From assembly GCA_021806645.1 (NCBI GenBank), contig JAJZQX010000004.1:124001-188000 (forward strand): DNA of 64,000 bases, given 5' to 3'. Positions 43,688 through 51,162 of this stretch are shown piece after piece. The position numbers and the translations under genes were made by a program. Source of the DNA: Myxococcales bacterium. Its GTDB lineage: Bacteria > Myxococcota > Myxococcia > Myxococcales > Anaeromyxobacteraceae. The notes below the pieces were generated by a model. The model was not told where the DNA came from. It saw only the letters and a program-made list of their open reading frames with translations, and ran no database searches. Within the stretch, counting starts at the first letter, position 1; each line of letters starts with the position of its first letter.

Positions 43688-44319
43688 ACTGCAACGCCGA
43701 CCGGCCGAACAGCAACGCGCCTGGAGGTCTCTTCGGCAGCCTCATCGAGCCGGGGGATACGCCGACTCTGTTCGTGGGGGCGCGTAGTGGCGTAACAGCA
43801 TCGGCCCGCTGCTTTCGGTGGCGCTGGGGAGTGGACGGGGGATTCGATCCCGAAGTTCGAGCCCTGCTAGGTGACACCGAGCCTGAGGAGGCCTTCCACG
43901 ACACCGCCGACATCGTGGAGGAGGTCCTTGGGCTTCGCCCGGCTGGGATTAGGATGTTTTCGGAGGATCTTCAGTTCGCGAGAGCGCAAGGAGCCAGGTT
44001 CGAGGGTGGCTCGCTGGGTGTCGCGTTTCTTCTGGGCGCACTTTGCTGGGCTGATCGGAGACAGTGGCCTGGCCGAGTCGTTGCCTGGGGGGCCATCCAG
44101 CCCGATCGCAACGGCACGTGGAAGCTCGTGCCAACATCGAATACGGCCCCGAAGGTAATGCTCGCCCGTCACCTGGGCGCGGACGCGATTGTTCGCATCG
44201 CTCGAGATCCGGTGCCCGGAAGTCGGCCCTTCCCACGACCGATCTCGATCCAAGCAACTGACGGCATCGACGCAGCACTTGAGCTGCTCGAGTACCTCCG
44301 GGATGGGACGCTGGCGTGA
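43684..44319 (+). CDS. Stand-alone Lon-type (S16) protease domain
   Basis: A 211-residue protein with the fold pattern of the proteolytic domain of Lon. The nucleophile lies in FEGGS110LGVAFLLGAL, matching D-G-P-S-A-G-V-A of Lon; the general base is Lys157 in APKVMLARHLGADAIVRI, 47 residues later (43 in E. coli Lon). The strand between them (VVAWGAIQPDRNGTWKLVP) matches the Gly-rich G-x-I-x-x-x-G-x-x-x-P-V of the family. There is no ATPase domain. Within an operon of peptide-modifying enzymes it is the best candidate for leader removal. It is coupled to both neighbours by four-base overlaps. Recognition is from motifs alone. Confidence 0.7.
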   Translation: MNCNADRPNSNAPGGLFGSLIEPGDTPTLFVGARSGVTASARCFRWRWGVDGGFDPEVRALLGDTEPEEAFHDTADIVEEVLGLRPAGIRMFSEDLQFARAQGARFEGGSLGVAFLLGALCWADRRQWPGRVVAWGAIQPDRNGTWKLVPTSNTAPKVMLARHLGADAIVRIARDPVPGSRPFPRPISIQATDGIDAALELLEYLRDGTLA

Positions 44320-46034
44320 CCTTGGCACACCAGTCCTCATCTTCGCCGTGCCTGGTGGAGGCGTGGCGTCCACTAGAGCGCCATGGTCGCCTGACAGTAG
44401 ATGTCGGGCCTGACTTCTGCGCCGCCGACCGGAGTGCCGTCACTTCCGTTCGCTTCGCGGCGCGCGGCTTGCTGCAGGCTCCAGTCTCAGGCCTTGAGCC
44501 CCAACCTCCCTCCCTATTGGATCTCCTTCGACGCTCAAGAGTGGCCTGGTTGGATCTGGGTTGCCAACCGGTGAACGATTGGCTGCTGTTCAGGAGGCAC
44601 TGGGAGGCGTTCCTAGAATTCGTGGAGCGATTCAGCCCCAATGCCGAGGGCGTTGGCCTGACGGGATTGGCCCTGTTGATCCCTGGAGATGTTCCCGGCC
44701 ACATTTCCGCTGAGTTCGTAGGGCAGCTCGTCCCCACACGGTTCAGTGAGCGATGGATAGGTGTGCCCATCGCTGTCGAGCATGCCGCGTGGTACACGTT
44801 GGCCGGCCACGTTGCGAGAGGCGTCCGCTTCCGGCCATACGACGCCTATAGAGACTTGGGCTTCAGGATCCAGGGCGAGCTATCTCGCCGTAGCCTCCGG
44901 CGAGCCGACGAGTTGGACTCCTCCCTGCTTCCGGGGCTCAGTGCTTCCGAGCGGCTCGGTGAGTTCCTATCGCTGTTGCCCCAGATGGATCGACTGCGCT
45001 TCGCGCGAAGAGTTCCTTCTCGCGGGATCGTCAGTTCCTTGATCATGAAGCGCCGGAGACGAATTGCTTCATCTCCTTCCGCGCAACCGGCGAACGCGCC
45101 CCGGGCGCCTCGATCCAGGGCCACAACCTCCTCCCAGAGGGATATGTGGCGGGAAGCAGTGAGCAGTGGCCTCCTGAGCGAGTTCGAGCGTGTCGAGCTC
45201 TTGCTCGTTGCGAGCGGGCTTCGGACCGCCATGCGTACTCAAGCAGACGATGCCCGGCTACCACATCTACGGCGCCTACTGAACCGCCTGGGTCTCGCGC
45301 ATGCTTGGCGTGTCCGAATGGTGCAGGCAGCGCGGGACAAGGGGAAGGGCGGGTTTTCGAGTGTTTACTCCTCCTCGGAAGACCCCTCTGTCCTCCGCCC
45401 TCAGCGGTTCGGGTACATCGCCCCCACGAAGGACCTGGCACGTCGGGCTATGGAGCTTGAGGACGCTGGAGACGACGATCGGTTCGGCGAGATCCTTGGC
45501 TACCCCGCCTGCTGCCGAAGCGCCTTTCGAAGGAACTTCCAACTTGCGCTCAAGAGAGGGCAAGGTGACGTTGCGCCCCTCGTCGTCGACCAAACCGTTA
45601 GCAAACGCGGTTGGCCCTGTTCCCTGAACATCGGCGCATGGTACTTCCACGCGGGGCTCGTCAACTTCTTCCCATGCTCGTTCGACTGCGCCGCCGCACG
45701 CTCTATAGGCACAGCAGCCTACGCGGCCCTATCTAGGCTTCTTCCGAGAGAGGCGGAGGCATTGAGAGGACTGCTGCGGTCTCCCGTTCTCTACTCTGAG
45801 TTCCGGGGCGTGTTTCTTCTATCAGGCGCTTGTACCCGCTCCGACGGTGTCGTCACTTATCGTCAAGATCGGATATTGGCCACGACTACTTCTAGCCTTA
45901 CTCGGCTACTCGCTATGGGGGACACGATTGTCGCCCACGATATCGACAACTTCGAGGTGCTTCGCGGTGATGCTCGCGTCGGTTCGGTAAGTGGCCGACG
46001 GGTGCGCCTCCTTCGCTTCTCCGATGACCCATGA
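44316..46034 (+). CDS. Large GYPxCC-module protein
   Basis: A 572-residue protein of unknown function starting with GTG. The N-terminal 370 residues have no recognised domain, with a basic linker near residues 248-275. The C-terminal region carries G395-Y-P-A-C-C400 and, 54 residues later, P-C454-S-F-D-C458; the next protein has the same pair of motifs. Four ordered cysteines suggest a metal or Fe-S site. It overlaps the protease gene upstream and the paralogous module downstream by four bases each, so equal production of the set is likely. I recall similar GYPxCC motifs in uncharacterised DUF proteins but cannot assign a family. Confidence 0.65.
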   Translation: MTLAHQSSSSPCLVEAWRPLERHGRLTVDVGPDFCAADRSAVTSVRFAARGLLQAPVSGLEPQPPSLLDLLRRSRVAWLDLGCQPVNDWLLFRRHWEAFLEFVERFSPNAEGVGLTGLALLIPGDVPGHISAEFVGQLVPTRFSERWIGVPIAVEHAAWYTLAGHVARGVRFRPYDAYRDLGFRIQGELSRRSLRRADELDSSLLPGLSASERLGEFLSLLPQMDRLRFARRVPSRGIVSSLIMKRRRRIASSPSAQPANAPRAPRSRATTSSQRDMWREAVSSGLLSEFERVELLLVASGLRTAMRTQADDARLPHLRRLLNRLGLAHAWRVRMVQAARDKGKGGFSSVYSSSEDPSVLRPQRFGYIAPTKDLARRAMELEDAGDDDRFGEILGYPACCRSAFRRNFQLALKRGQGDVAPLVVDQTVSKRGWPCSLNIGAWYFHAGLVNFFPCSFDCAAARSIGTAAYAALSRLLPREAEALRGLLRSPVLYSEFRGVFLLSGACTRSDGVVTYRQDRILATTTSSLTRLLAMGDTIVAHDIDNFEVLRGDARVGSVSGRRVRLLRFSDDP

Positions 46035-46933
46035 CCAGCCATCTGGCGGACCTGCTGCTGAATCTCCACGACCGAGTGCCCGCTGTCTCGTTGGCCAACG
46101 TCGTCGAGATTCTCGCTCTCGTCGACGGAGTAAAGCCTTGCGTTCGCCTCCTCCTGGACTCCAGAGATGAAGGCTTCGTTCGTTCCACCTTGGAGGCCAG
46201 AGGTTTGTATTGCGCGGCCTCACCCAAGCGCCTTCGAGTTCACGCCAGTACGGCTCTCGGCGACGGCTACCTCGAGCCCGCTCCAGAAGGCGACCCGGAT
46301 GCGCGGGTCGAACTTATGGTCGCTCGGGAACAGATCGCCGCCGAGAGAGCTGCCTCGACACAGAGCGGGCTGGTTTCCCCTTCCCTCGGCCTCTTGCTCG
46401 GATATCCCCATTGCTGTGTTGCCGCACAAGAGCGCCAAACGGGCGTGCCGGACTGGGTCCGAGACCTACTCGTTGCGACACCTCGTGCCCACATCTACCC
46501 GTTCGGCGCGAACCGCTTCGCCTACCTGTTCAGCGAACATGCGCTGGGCTTCGACTACTACCCGTGCACATTGAATTGCTCAAGGACTGTCGACATCGCC
46601 CTTTCGACGCGGAAGGTGCTTGTCGACCATGGCCTTGCTGCGTTCGCGGATCGGGCGGAAGCGGGGATGCGTGCTCCAATACTCGTCCTGCGCGGGGTTT
46701 TGGTACGCCCAGCCCGATGGTGGCGCACCGCCGACGCAGGCACCGCCTGTCAACTTGCAGGCGCGGACATGCGTGGGTGGAAAGTCGGGCGGGGAGCCGA
46801 GGATGATCCTGTCTGGAGTTCTTCGACGGTAGAGCGCCTTCCAGATGGCACCATCCGATTTCACAGGCCGGACATCGGCGTGCTCGAGGTTGCCGAGGGC
46901 GACGTAGACAATCGCTTTCTCGTGTTCGGGTAG
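46031..46933 (+). CDS. Small GYPxCC-module protein
   Basis: A 300-residue paralogue of the C-terminal half of the preceding protein. It has G124-Y-P-H-C-C129 and P-C179-T-L-N-C183, 50 residues apart, with a shared segment of mixed hydrophobic and aromatic residues between them. The last 60 residues (residues 235-300, ending IGVLEVAEGDVDNRFLVFG) resemble the end of the larger protein (DTIVAHDIDNFEVLRG), supporting a common origin. The start at 46,031 overlaps the upstream stop (ATGA). No function is known; a metal-dependent or cluster-carrying role in the pathway is an inference. Confidence 0.65.
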   Translation: MTSHLADLLLNLHDRVPAVSLANVVEILALVDGVKPCVRLLLDSRDEGFVRSTLEARGLYCAASPKRLRVHASTALGDGYLEPAPEGDPDARVELMVAREQIAAERAASTQSGLVSPSLGLLLGYPHCCVAAQERQTGVPDWVRDLLVATPRAHIYPFGANRFAYLFSEHALGFDYYPCTLNCSRTVDIALSTRKVLVDHGLAAFADRAEAGMRAPILVLRGVLVRPARWWRTADAGTACQLAGADMRGWKVGRGAEDDPVWSSSTVERLPDGTIRFHRPDIGVLEVAEGDVDNRFLVFG

Positions 46934-46970
46934 GGCGCCCAGCCAAGGGTCGGCTAGGTACGGAGGGAGC

Positions 46971-48785
46971 ATGCCGGCGAAGATCTCGGGCCAAAACGAA
47001 GTAGTGGTGGTCGAACCTCCGTTCTTGGAGCCTTCACTCCTCCGACCTGAAGCCCACCGGATCGCGCGCATGATCGGCGCCTCGGGTATCGAGTCCCGAG
47101 TGCTGGACATCAATCTCGCCCTGTACCTCGCGATACTGAGCGAAGCCGGCAGTAGACCGCTTGTCGGTGGACGCGACGTTGGGCGTACTGGGCTCTTGGC
47201 GGATGCGATTGCGCGAGCCTTCTTCGTGGATCCGGAGCAGCTCCGACTGGCGGTTGATCGCAGGAGTAGCCTGCCAGGCGACGTGCCGCAGGCGGTCATC
47301 CCGGCCATGCGCGACGATGATGGCGAACCGCTGCGCTTAGCGGTCGCCTCCGCGCTGCACCGGGTCGCTGGGCGCGCTGCGTGGCAGGGACATGCCCAGT
47401 ACGTGCAGGATGTCGAACTGCTGAATGCAGCAGTTCACTTTCACGGTCGTATGGTGGCCAGGGAGCTCACGTTAAGTCTGCACGGCTGCGAAATGGGCGA
47501 GGACATCACGTCTTCGGCAGAGGTACTTTCGCTCCTCCGTAACCCTTCGAACCCGCTCCTTCGTCTATTTGATCGGTACCTCGGTCTGGACACGCTCGCC
47601 TCCAAGTTTGGGCAAGCGAGGGTAGTATTGGTCATTTCGGAGGAGCCACAGCTTGTCCCTGGTCTCGCGCTGGCTGCTTGGTTGAAGAGTCGGCTTGGCC
47701 TTCGCGTTGCGATCACTGGAAGCCACGTTGACTTGGTGATGTCGCTGAGTTTCCCGAACCTTGCCGGGCTCGTCGATGAGGTCATCGCACACCGTTTCGA
47801 GTACGGCGGGCCCTCCTGGCTATTTGGGGAAAGCCATCCGCTTGTAGTAACGATAGACGGGCTGACACGAAGACCATACCCAGCTTTTTTGAGCGCGAGT
47901 CGGCTTCGGCCTCAGCCTTCATTGCCAGGAATCGTCCCAGTGGTATTTCCCGGCGACTACTTGTCCCCTCTGCCCTTGGTAGGAGCCACCGTCACATCGC
48001 GTTGTTACTGGGCGAAGTGCAGCTTCTGCAGCATCTCAACTGGCCGTGACTACCCGTTCGCTCACCTCGCACCAGATGCCCTCTTGAAGTCGCTGAGGCA
48101 GCTGTCGGATGTGGGCGTCGAGCACCTCCAGTTCATGGACTACGCCTTGCCACCTCGCCTGTTGCGCGCCATCGCCGAGGGTGGACCTACGGGGGTTCGG
48201 TGGGCTGCGCAGGTACGCTTCGAGCGAGCGTTCGAAGATCCCCAACTGTTTTCGAGGCTCGCCGTCGCCGGCTGCGTGGCGTTGTGCTGGGGTTTTGAGA
48301 GCGCAAGCGAACGCGTCCTGGCGCTTAGCACCAAGGGTGGCCTAACCGACCCTCACTCCCGCGCGCGAGTCCTCAAGGCCTCTGCCGATGCTGGCATTCT
48401 GAACGGTCTCTTCGTCATCGCCGGCCTCCCAGGCGAGAGTCGTGATGACTTCGAGCGGACCGCTGACTGGCTGGCCAGCAACGCCAGCGCCATCTCCTTC
48501 ATCGAAGCGTACCCGTTCCAGTTGAGGCCCCAGTTCGGTCGCGGCGCGAATGACGAACACGAAGTCCGCATGCATGGACCGCTAGCCTCGAATGGGAGGC
48601 CACCATCCATCGGTGATTGGGCGCTCGAGCTTCCCAGCGATGGCGTCCAAGGCGTTCCGAGTGCCACTGACCGCCTTAGTCGGGCAGACATCCTTGGGCG
48701 TGCCTTTGCCTCACTGCCAAGCCGGTCAAGGACCAACGATTGGTTGGAAGGGCACTTGTCGCTGGCTAGGACGCTCGTGGCATGA
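46971..48785 (+). CDS. Second cobalamin-binding-type radical SAM protein
   Basis: A 604-residue protein. Residues 10-300 include a B12-binding-like Rossmann region (VVVVEPPFLEPSLLRPEA, VVLVISEEPQLVPG, VAITGSHVDLV). The Fe-S motif is unusual, C345-x4-C350-x2-C353 (CYWAKCSFC), in a position equivalent to the CWWG...C-x2-C of the first radical SAM protein. GLPGES and a typical barrel end follow. It closes the cluster; 37 bases separate it from the preceding gene. Enzymes of this layout often methylate unactivated carbons or rearrange rings. Which step it takes here is unknown. Confidence 0.8.
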   Translation: MPAKISGQNEVVVVEPPFLEPSLLRPEAHRIARMIGASGIESRVLDINLALYLAILSEAGSRPLVGGRDVGRTGLLADAIARAFFVDPEQLRLAVDRRSSLPGDVPQAVIPAMRDDDGEPLRLAVASALHRVAGRAAWQGHAQYVQDVELLNAAVHFHGRMVARELTLSLHGCEMGEDITSSAEVLSLLRNPSNPLLRLFDRYLGLDTLASKFGQARVVLVISEEPQLVPGLALAAWLKSRLGLRVAITGSHVDLVMSLSFPNLAGLVDEVIAHRFEYGGPSWLFGESHPLVVTIDGLTRRPYPAFLSASRLRPQPSLPGIVPVVFPGDYLSPLPLVGATVTSRCYWAKCSFCSISTGRDYPFAHLAPDALLKSLRQLSDVGVEHLQFMDYALPPRLLRAIAEGGPTGVRWAAQVRFERAFEDPQLFSRLAVAGCVALCWGFESASERVLALSTKGGLTDPHSRARVLKASADAGILNGLFVIAGLPGESRDDFERTADWLASNASAISFIEAYPFQLRPQFGRGANDEHEVRMHGPLASNGRPPSIGDWALELPSDGVQGVPSATDRLSRADILGRAFASLPSRSRTNDWLEGHLSLARTLVA

Positions 48786-48976
48786 CCGGACCGGAGCCGA
48801 CCACCCCCTCGCGGCATCGAAATCTCGTAGCGGTGTGTGCCTCTTCGGTCAGCGGCGTGGCGATGCTGGCGCGGCTGGATTGGACCGACCGGCTAAGGGC
48901 CCGGGGCGTTCGGCGGCGGCGCGGAGAGGCGCCCAGGGTCCGCACCATCGCTGGGCATGGGTATCTGGCGGCGAGG

Positions 48977-49123
48977 TCAACTGCCGATTCGGGCGACGAT
49001 GACCCCCAGCGCCTGCTCGAGCAGATGCTTAGCTCCCTCGAAGTCGCCGGTCCGAGCAGTCTGGATGGCGAGCGTCACGCTGGTCTCGACGAGCCGCACG
49101 ACGGAGTCCGCGACCGGCGGCAC
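48977..49123 (-). CDS. Short open frame at the island edge
   Basis: A 48-residue frame from a GTG at 49,123, which could start further upstream. The ending LVETSVTLAIQTARTGDFEG and the following ALGVIVARIGS look protein-like (amphipathic helices). It may be the 3' remnant of a gene cut by recombination at the tRNA fragment next to it. No family recognised. Confidence 0.3.
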   Translation of the reverse strand: MPPVADSVVRLVETSVTLAIQTARTGDFEGAKHLLEQALGVIVARIGS

Positions 49124-49195
49124 AGTACTGGCCGCAGCCTCCGCACCGGGCGTCGTCGATTTTGGTGCGCCGGTGGTGCGCAGCGCACCATCCGG

Positions 49196-49247
49196 AAAAG
49201 AAGAAGGCCGCGTTCCGTCGGTTTCCCGAGTGGAATCGCGGCCTTCT
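49196..49247 (-). terminator. Terminator of the truncated tRNA-Pro(CGG)
   Basis: AGAAGGCCGCG and CGCGGCCTTCT are perfect 11-bp arms. On the minus strand a T-rich tail (TCTTTTCC) follows. The loop shares CGGGAAACCG with the terminator after tRNA-Pro(GGG), suggesting that the two tRNA loci are related. Confidence 0.7.
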
Positions 49248-49250
49248 GAG

Positions 49251-49293
49251 TCGGGGAGACAGGATTTGAACCTGCGACCCCTTGGTCCCGAAG
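49251..49293 (-). pseudogene. 3' half of tRNA-Pro(CGG)
   Basis: Read on the minus strand it contains the anticodon loop TTCGGGA (anticodon CGG), the 3' anticodon strand CCAAG, the T-arm GCAGG-TTCAAAT-CCTGT, the acceptor strand CTCCCCG and discriminator A. The 5' half is missing: the next bases rightward do not provide CTTGG or the D-arm. This is the usual trace of an element that integrated into a tRNA gene; the intact copy would lie to the right, beyond this window. Confidence 0.75.
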
Positions 49294-49430
49294 CGCCGCC
49301 GAGCGTACCGCACGTCGTGGCCTCGGGTCATCTGGAGTCGCATCCCCTCGACAAGATTGGGATCGAGGGTGAGGCCGGATCGCATCCCGTAGTACCGGTC
49401 CCACCGGATGCGACGCCGTTTGGTGCATTA

Positions 49431-49604
49431 GTGGTGCAAGCGGAGCCGGACGACCTTCTGACCGTTCTGGAAGTCGCCGCCCGGCTCCGCGTCTCCCGTG
49501 CAACAGTCTACCGACTCGTCCGCGCCGACGTCCTGCGTGCTGTCCGGATCTCCAACTCCGTCAGGATTCCCGTTCAGGCGCTCGAAAGGGTTCTCGCGCG
49601 CTGA
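49431..49604 (+). CDS. Excisionase-like HTH protein (second element)
   Basis: A 57-residue protein from a GTG at 49,431 (another at 49,434), consisting of one helix-turn-helix with a wing: LTVLEVAARLRVSRATVYRL then RADVLRAVRISNSVRIPVQALERVL. It is the classic excisionase domain. The frame remains open upstream into the tRNA fragment, so an earlier start cannot be excluded. It lies 138 bases from the tRNA break, as expected for a gene at the end of an integrative element; no integrase is near it. Confidence 0.65.
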   Translation: MVQAEPDDLLTVLEVAARLRVSRATVYRLVRADVLRAVRISNSVRIPVQALERVLAR

Positions 49605-49889
49605 ACTCACGGCCGGCCGTCGGAGGCCGCATGCGCGAGTAGCAAGCGGCGGCCGGTGACGCAGCCGACGTGGGCGCACGCTGCTCTTGTGCAGGGCGCT
49701 CATGGCGGATAGATCGGTGGCGCTTAGTGCGGCGGCGCGCTCCAGTTCGCTCGCAGCCACGGCGACGGCCTATCCATCCTGGTCCTCTGCACCGCTGCTG
49801 GCTTCTTGGTGCAGTCTCGACCGGACGGGGTGCCTGGACGGCCAAATGCCTAAATAGGGGCGCCGCGGACTCCGCTGGCCGTCGAGCGC
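49605..49889. other. Gap between the second excisionase and the metal region
   Basis: 285 bases with no supported gene, RNA or repeat. Confidence 0.4.
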
Positions 49890-50312
49890 CTACGGTGTGA
49901 CTTCGACGACCTTCACCCCAAGGTCAGCCGGAGCCTTGGTGACGTAGCCGATGGCGTTCGGGAACTTGGCGACGGCCGCGGCCACCGAGGCGTCGTCCTT
50001 CTTCTCGCTGGGAGCGGACCCCCGGCTCGAGAAGACGAGCTGCTGGTAGTGGTGCTGCACTTCCTTCCAGCTCTTCTGGTGGACCTGCTTCGCGAACGCC
50101 TCCTGTGCGGCCCGGGACGCTGGCTGGATGATCATGGCCTCCTTGCCGTCCGCCCAGCGGGTCTCCTTCCGCAGGTAGAGCTTCGACAGGGCCTCCCGAT
50201 CGAGCTTGGTCACCGGGTTGGCCACGTTCACGATGACCACCAAGTTGGCCTCGGCGAGGGCCAGCGGGGAGGCGAGCAGCAGCAGGGCGGCAGCGAGGGA
50301 CCTGGCGAACAT
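49890..50312 (-). CDS. PBP-like periplasmic protein
   Basis: A 140-residue exported protein; the signal peptide is residues 1-20 (MFARSLAAALLLLASPLALA). The rest is a short single-lobe version of the phosphate-binding-protein-like fold: VVIVNVANPVTKLDREALSKLY, then RWADGKEAMII, KSWKEVQHHY and the closing FPNAIGYVTKAP. Such short PBP-like proteins accompany phosphate or unknown regulators in proteobacteria and often lack transport partners. The ATG at 50,312 is chosen because it places the signal peptide first. No phosphate transporter genes are nearby. Confidence 0.8.
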   Translation of the reverse strand: MFARSLAAALLLLASPLALAEANLVVIVNVANPVTKLDREALSKLYLRKETRWADGKEAMIIQPASRAAQEAFAKQVHQKSWKEVQHHYQQLVFSSRGSAPSEKKDDASVAAAVAKFPNAIGYVTKAPADLGVKVVEVTP

Positions 50313-50385
50313 AGGGCGGCGGATATTACCGGAAAGGCGTGGCGCTTGGCGATGGGATGACCTGCCTACCCCCCTCCCCCGGGCC

Positions 50386-51126
50386 TCAGACCGCCGGCCG
50401 CTCGGCGCCGCTGGAGCACTTCCCCGAGGAGCACGCGCACGACGCCGCAGGCTGGGCGGCCGGGGCCTCGAACGCCTCACCGGCGCACCCGCAGTCCTCG
50501 CCGCGCCACGCCTCGCGCCCCTCCTTGGCGATGAACCAGGTCATGCCCAGAGCGGCGGCGGGGTCGGCCCACCACCACCCGAGGAACATGTTGAGCCCGA
50601 TGCCGCCGAGGGTGATGACGGAGAGCCAGAAGCAGGCGGTGGTCTGGAAGGCGTCGGCCGCGAGGGCGCGGCTCTGCAACACGGCGGCGGCGCGCCGCTT
50701 GGCGCGGGCGAGCCAGAGCATCGTGGCGATGGACACCGCGGTGAGCACCATCCCGACCACGCTCGGCTCGGGCCGCTCCTGGGTCCAGAGGGCGTGCGCC
50801 GCGTCCACCGCGACATAGGCCGCCAGCAGGAACAGGGACGCCCCGACGAGCTTGTGGGCGCGCTCGTCAAGCCGCTCAATGGCCGCCTCCTCCATCCCGC
50901 GCCGCTCGGCCCCGAGCCGCCAGAGGAGCACCAGGCCGGAGGCGCACTCCACGAAGGAGTCGATGCCGAAGCCTAGGAGCGCCACGCTCCCGGCGGCCAC
51001 GGCGGCCCCCACGGCGACCATACCCTCGACGACGTTCCAGCCGACCGTCAGGTACTCCAGGCGGCGGGCGTGGACGAGCGAGGCTTCGCGGTTGGCGTCC
51101 TGGGCGGTGGGCATCGTAGCGATCAT
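50386..51126 (-). CDS. Cation-diffusion-facilitator-type metal transporter
   Basis: A 246-residue inner-membrane protein with five to six membrane segments. The metal sites of the cation-diffusion-facilitator family are suggested by GFGIDSFVE in the second segment and ALAADAFQT in the fifth. It is short: the usual cytoplasmic C-terminal domain is replaced by a Cys-rich tail with CGC, CAC and KC motifs (residues 208-240). It may export or sense a soft metal. It lies 36 bases after the CusA-like stop codon on the same strand, probably in the same operon. Confidence 0.75.
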   Translation of the reverse strand: MIATMPTAQDANREASLVHARRLEYLTVGWNVVEGMVAVGAAVAAGSVALLGFGIDSFVECASGLVLLWRLGAERRGMEEAAIERLDERAHKLVGASLFLLAAYVAVDAAHALWTQERPEPSVVGMVLTAVSIATMLWLARAKRRAAAVLQSRALAADAFQTTACFWLSVITLGGIGLNMFLGWWWADPAAALGMTWFIAKEGREAWRGEDCGCAGEAFEAPAAQPAASCACSSGKCSSGAERPAV

Positions 51127-51162
51127 TCTAGTCCCTCCGGGCCGGGGATCAGCGGATCGCCC

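Noticed and set aside
49251-49293. A complete tRNA gene
   Set aside because: The D-arm, 5' acceptor strand and 5' anticodon strand are missing.
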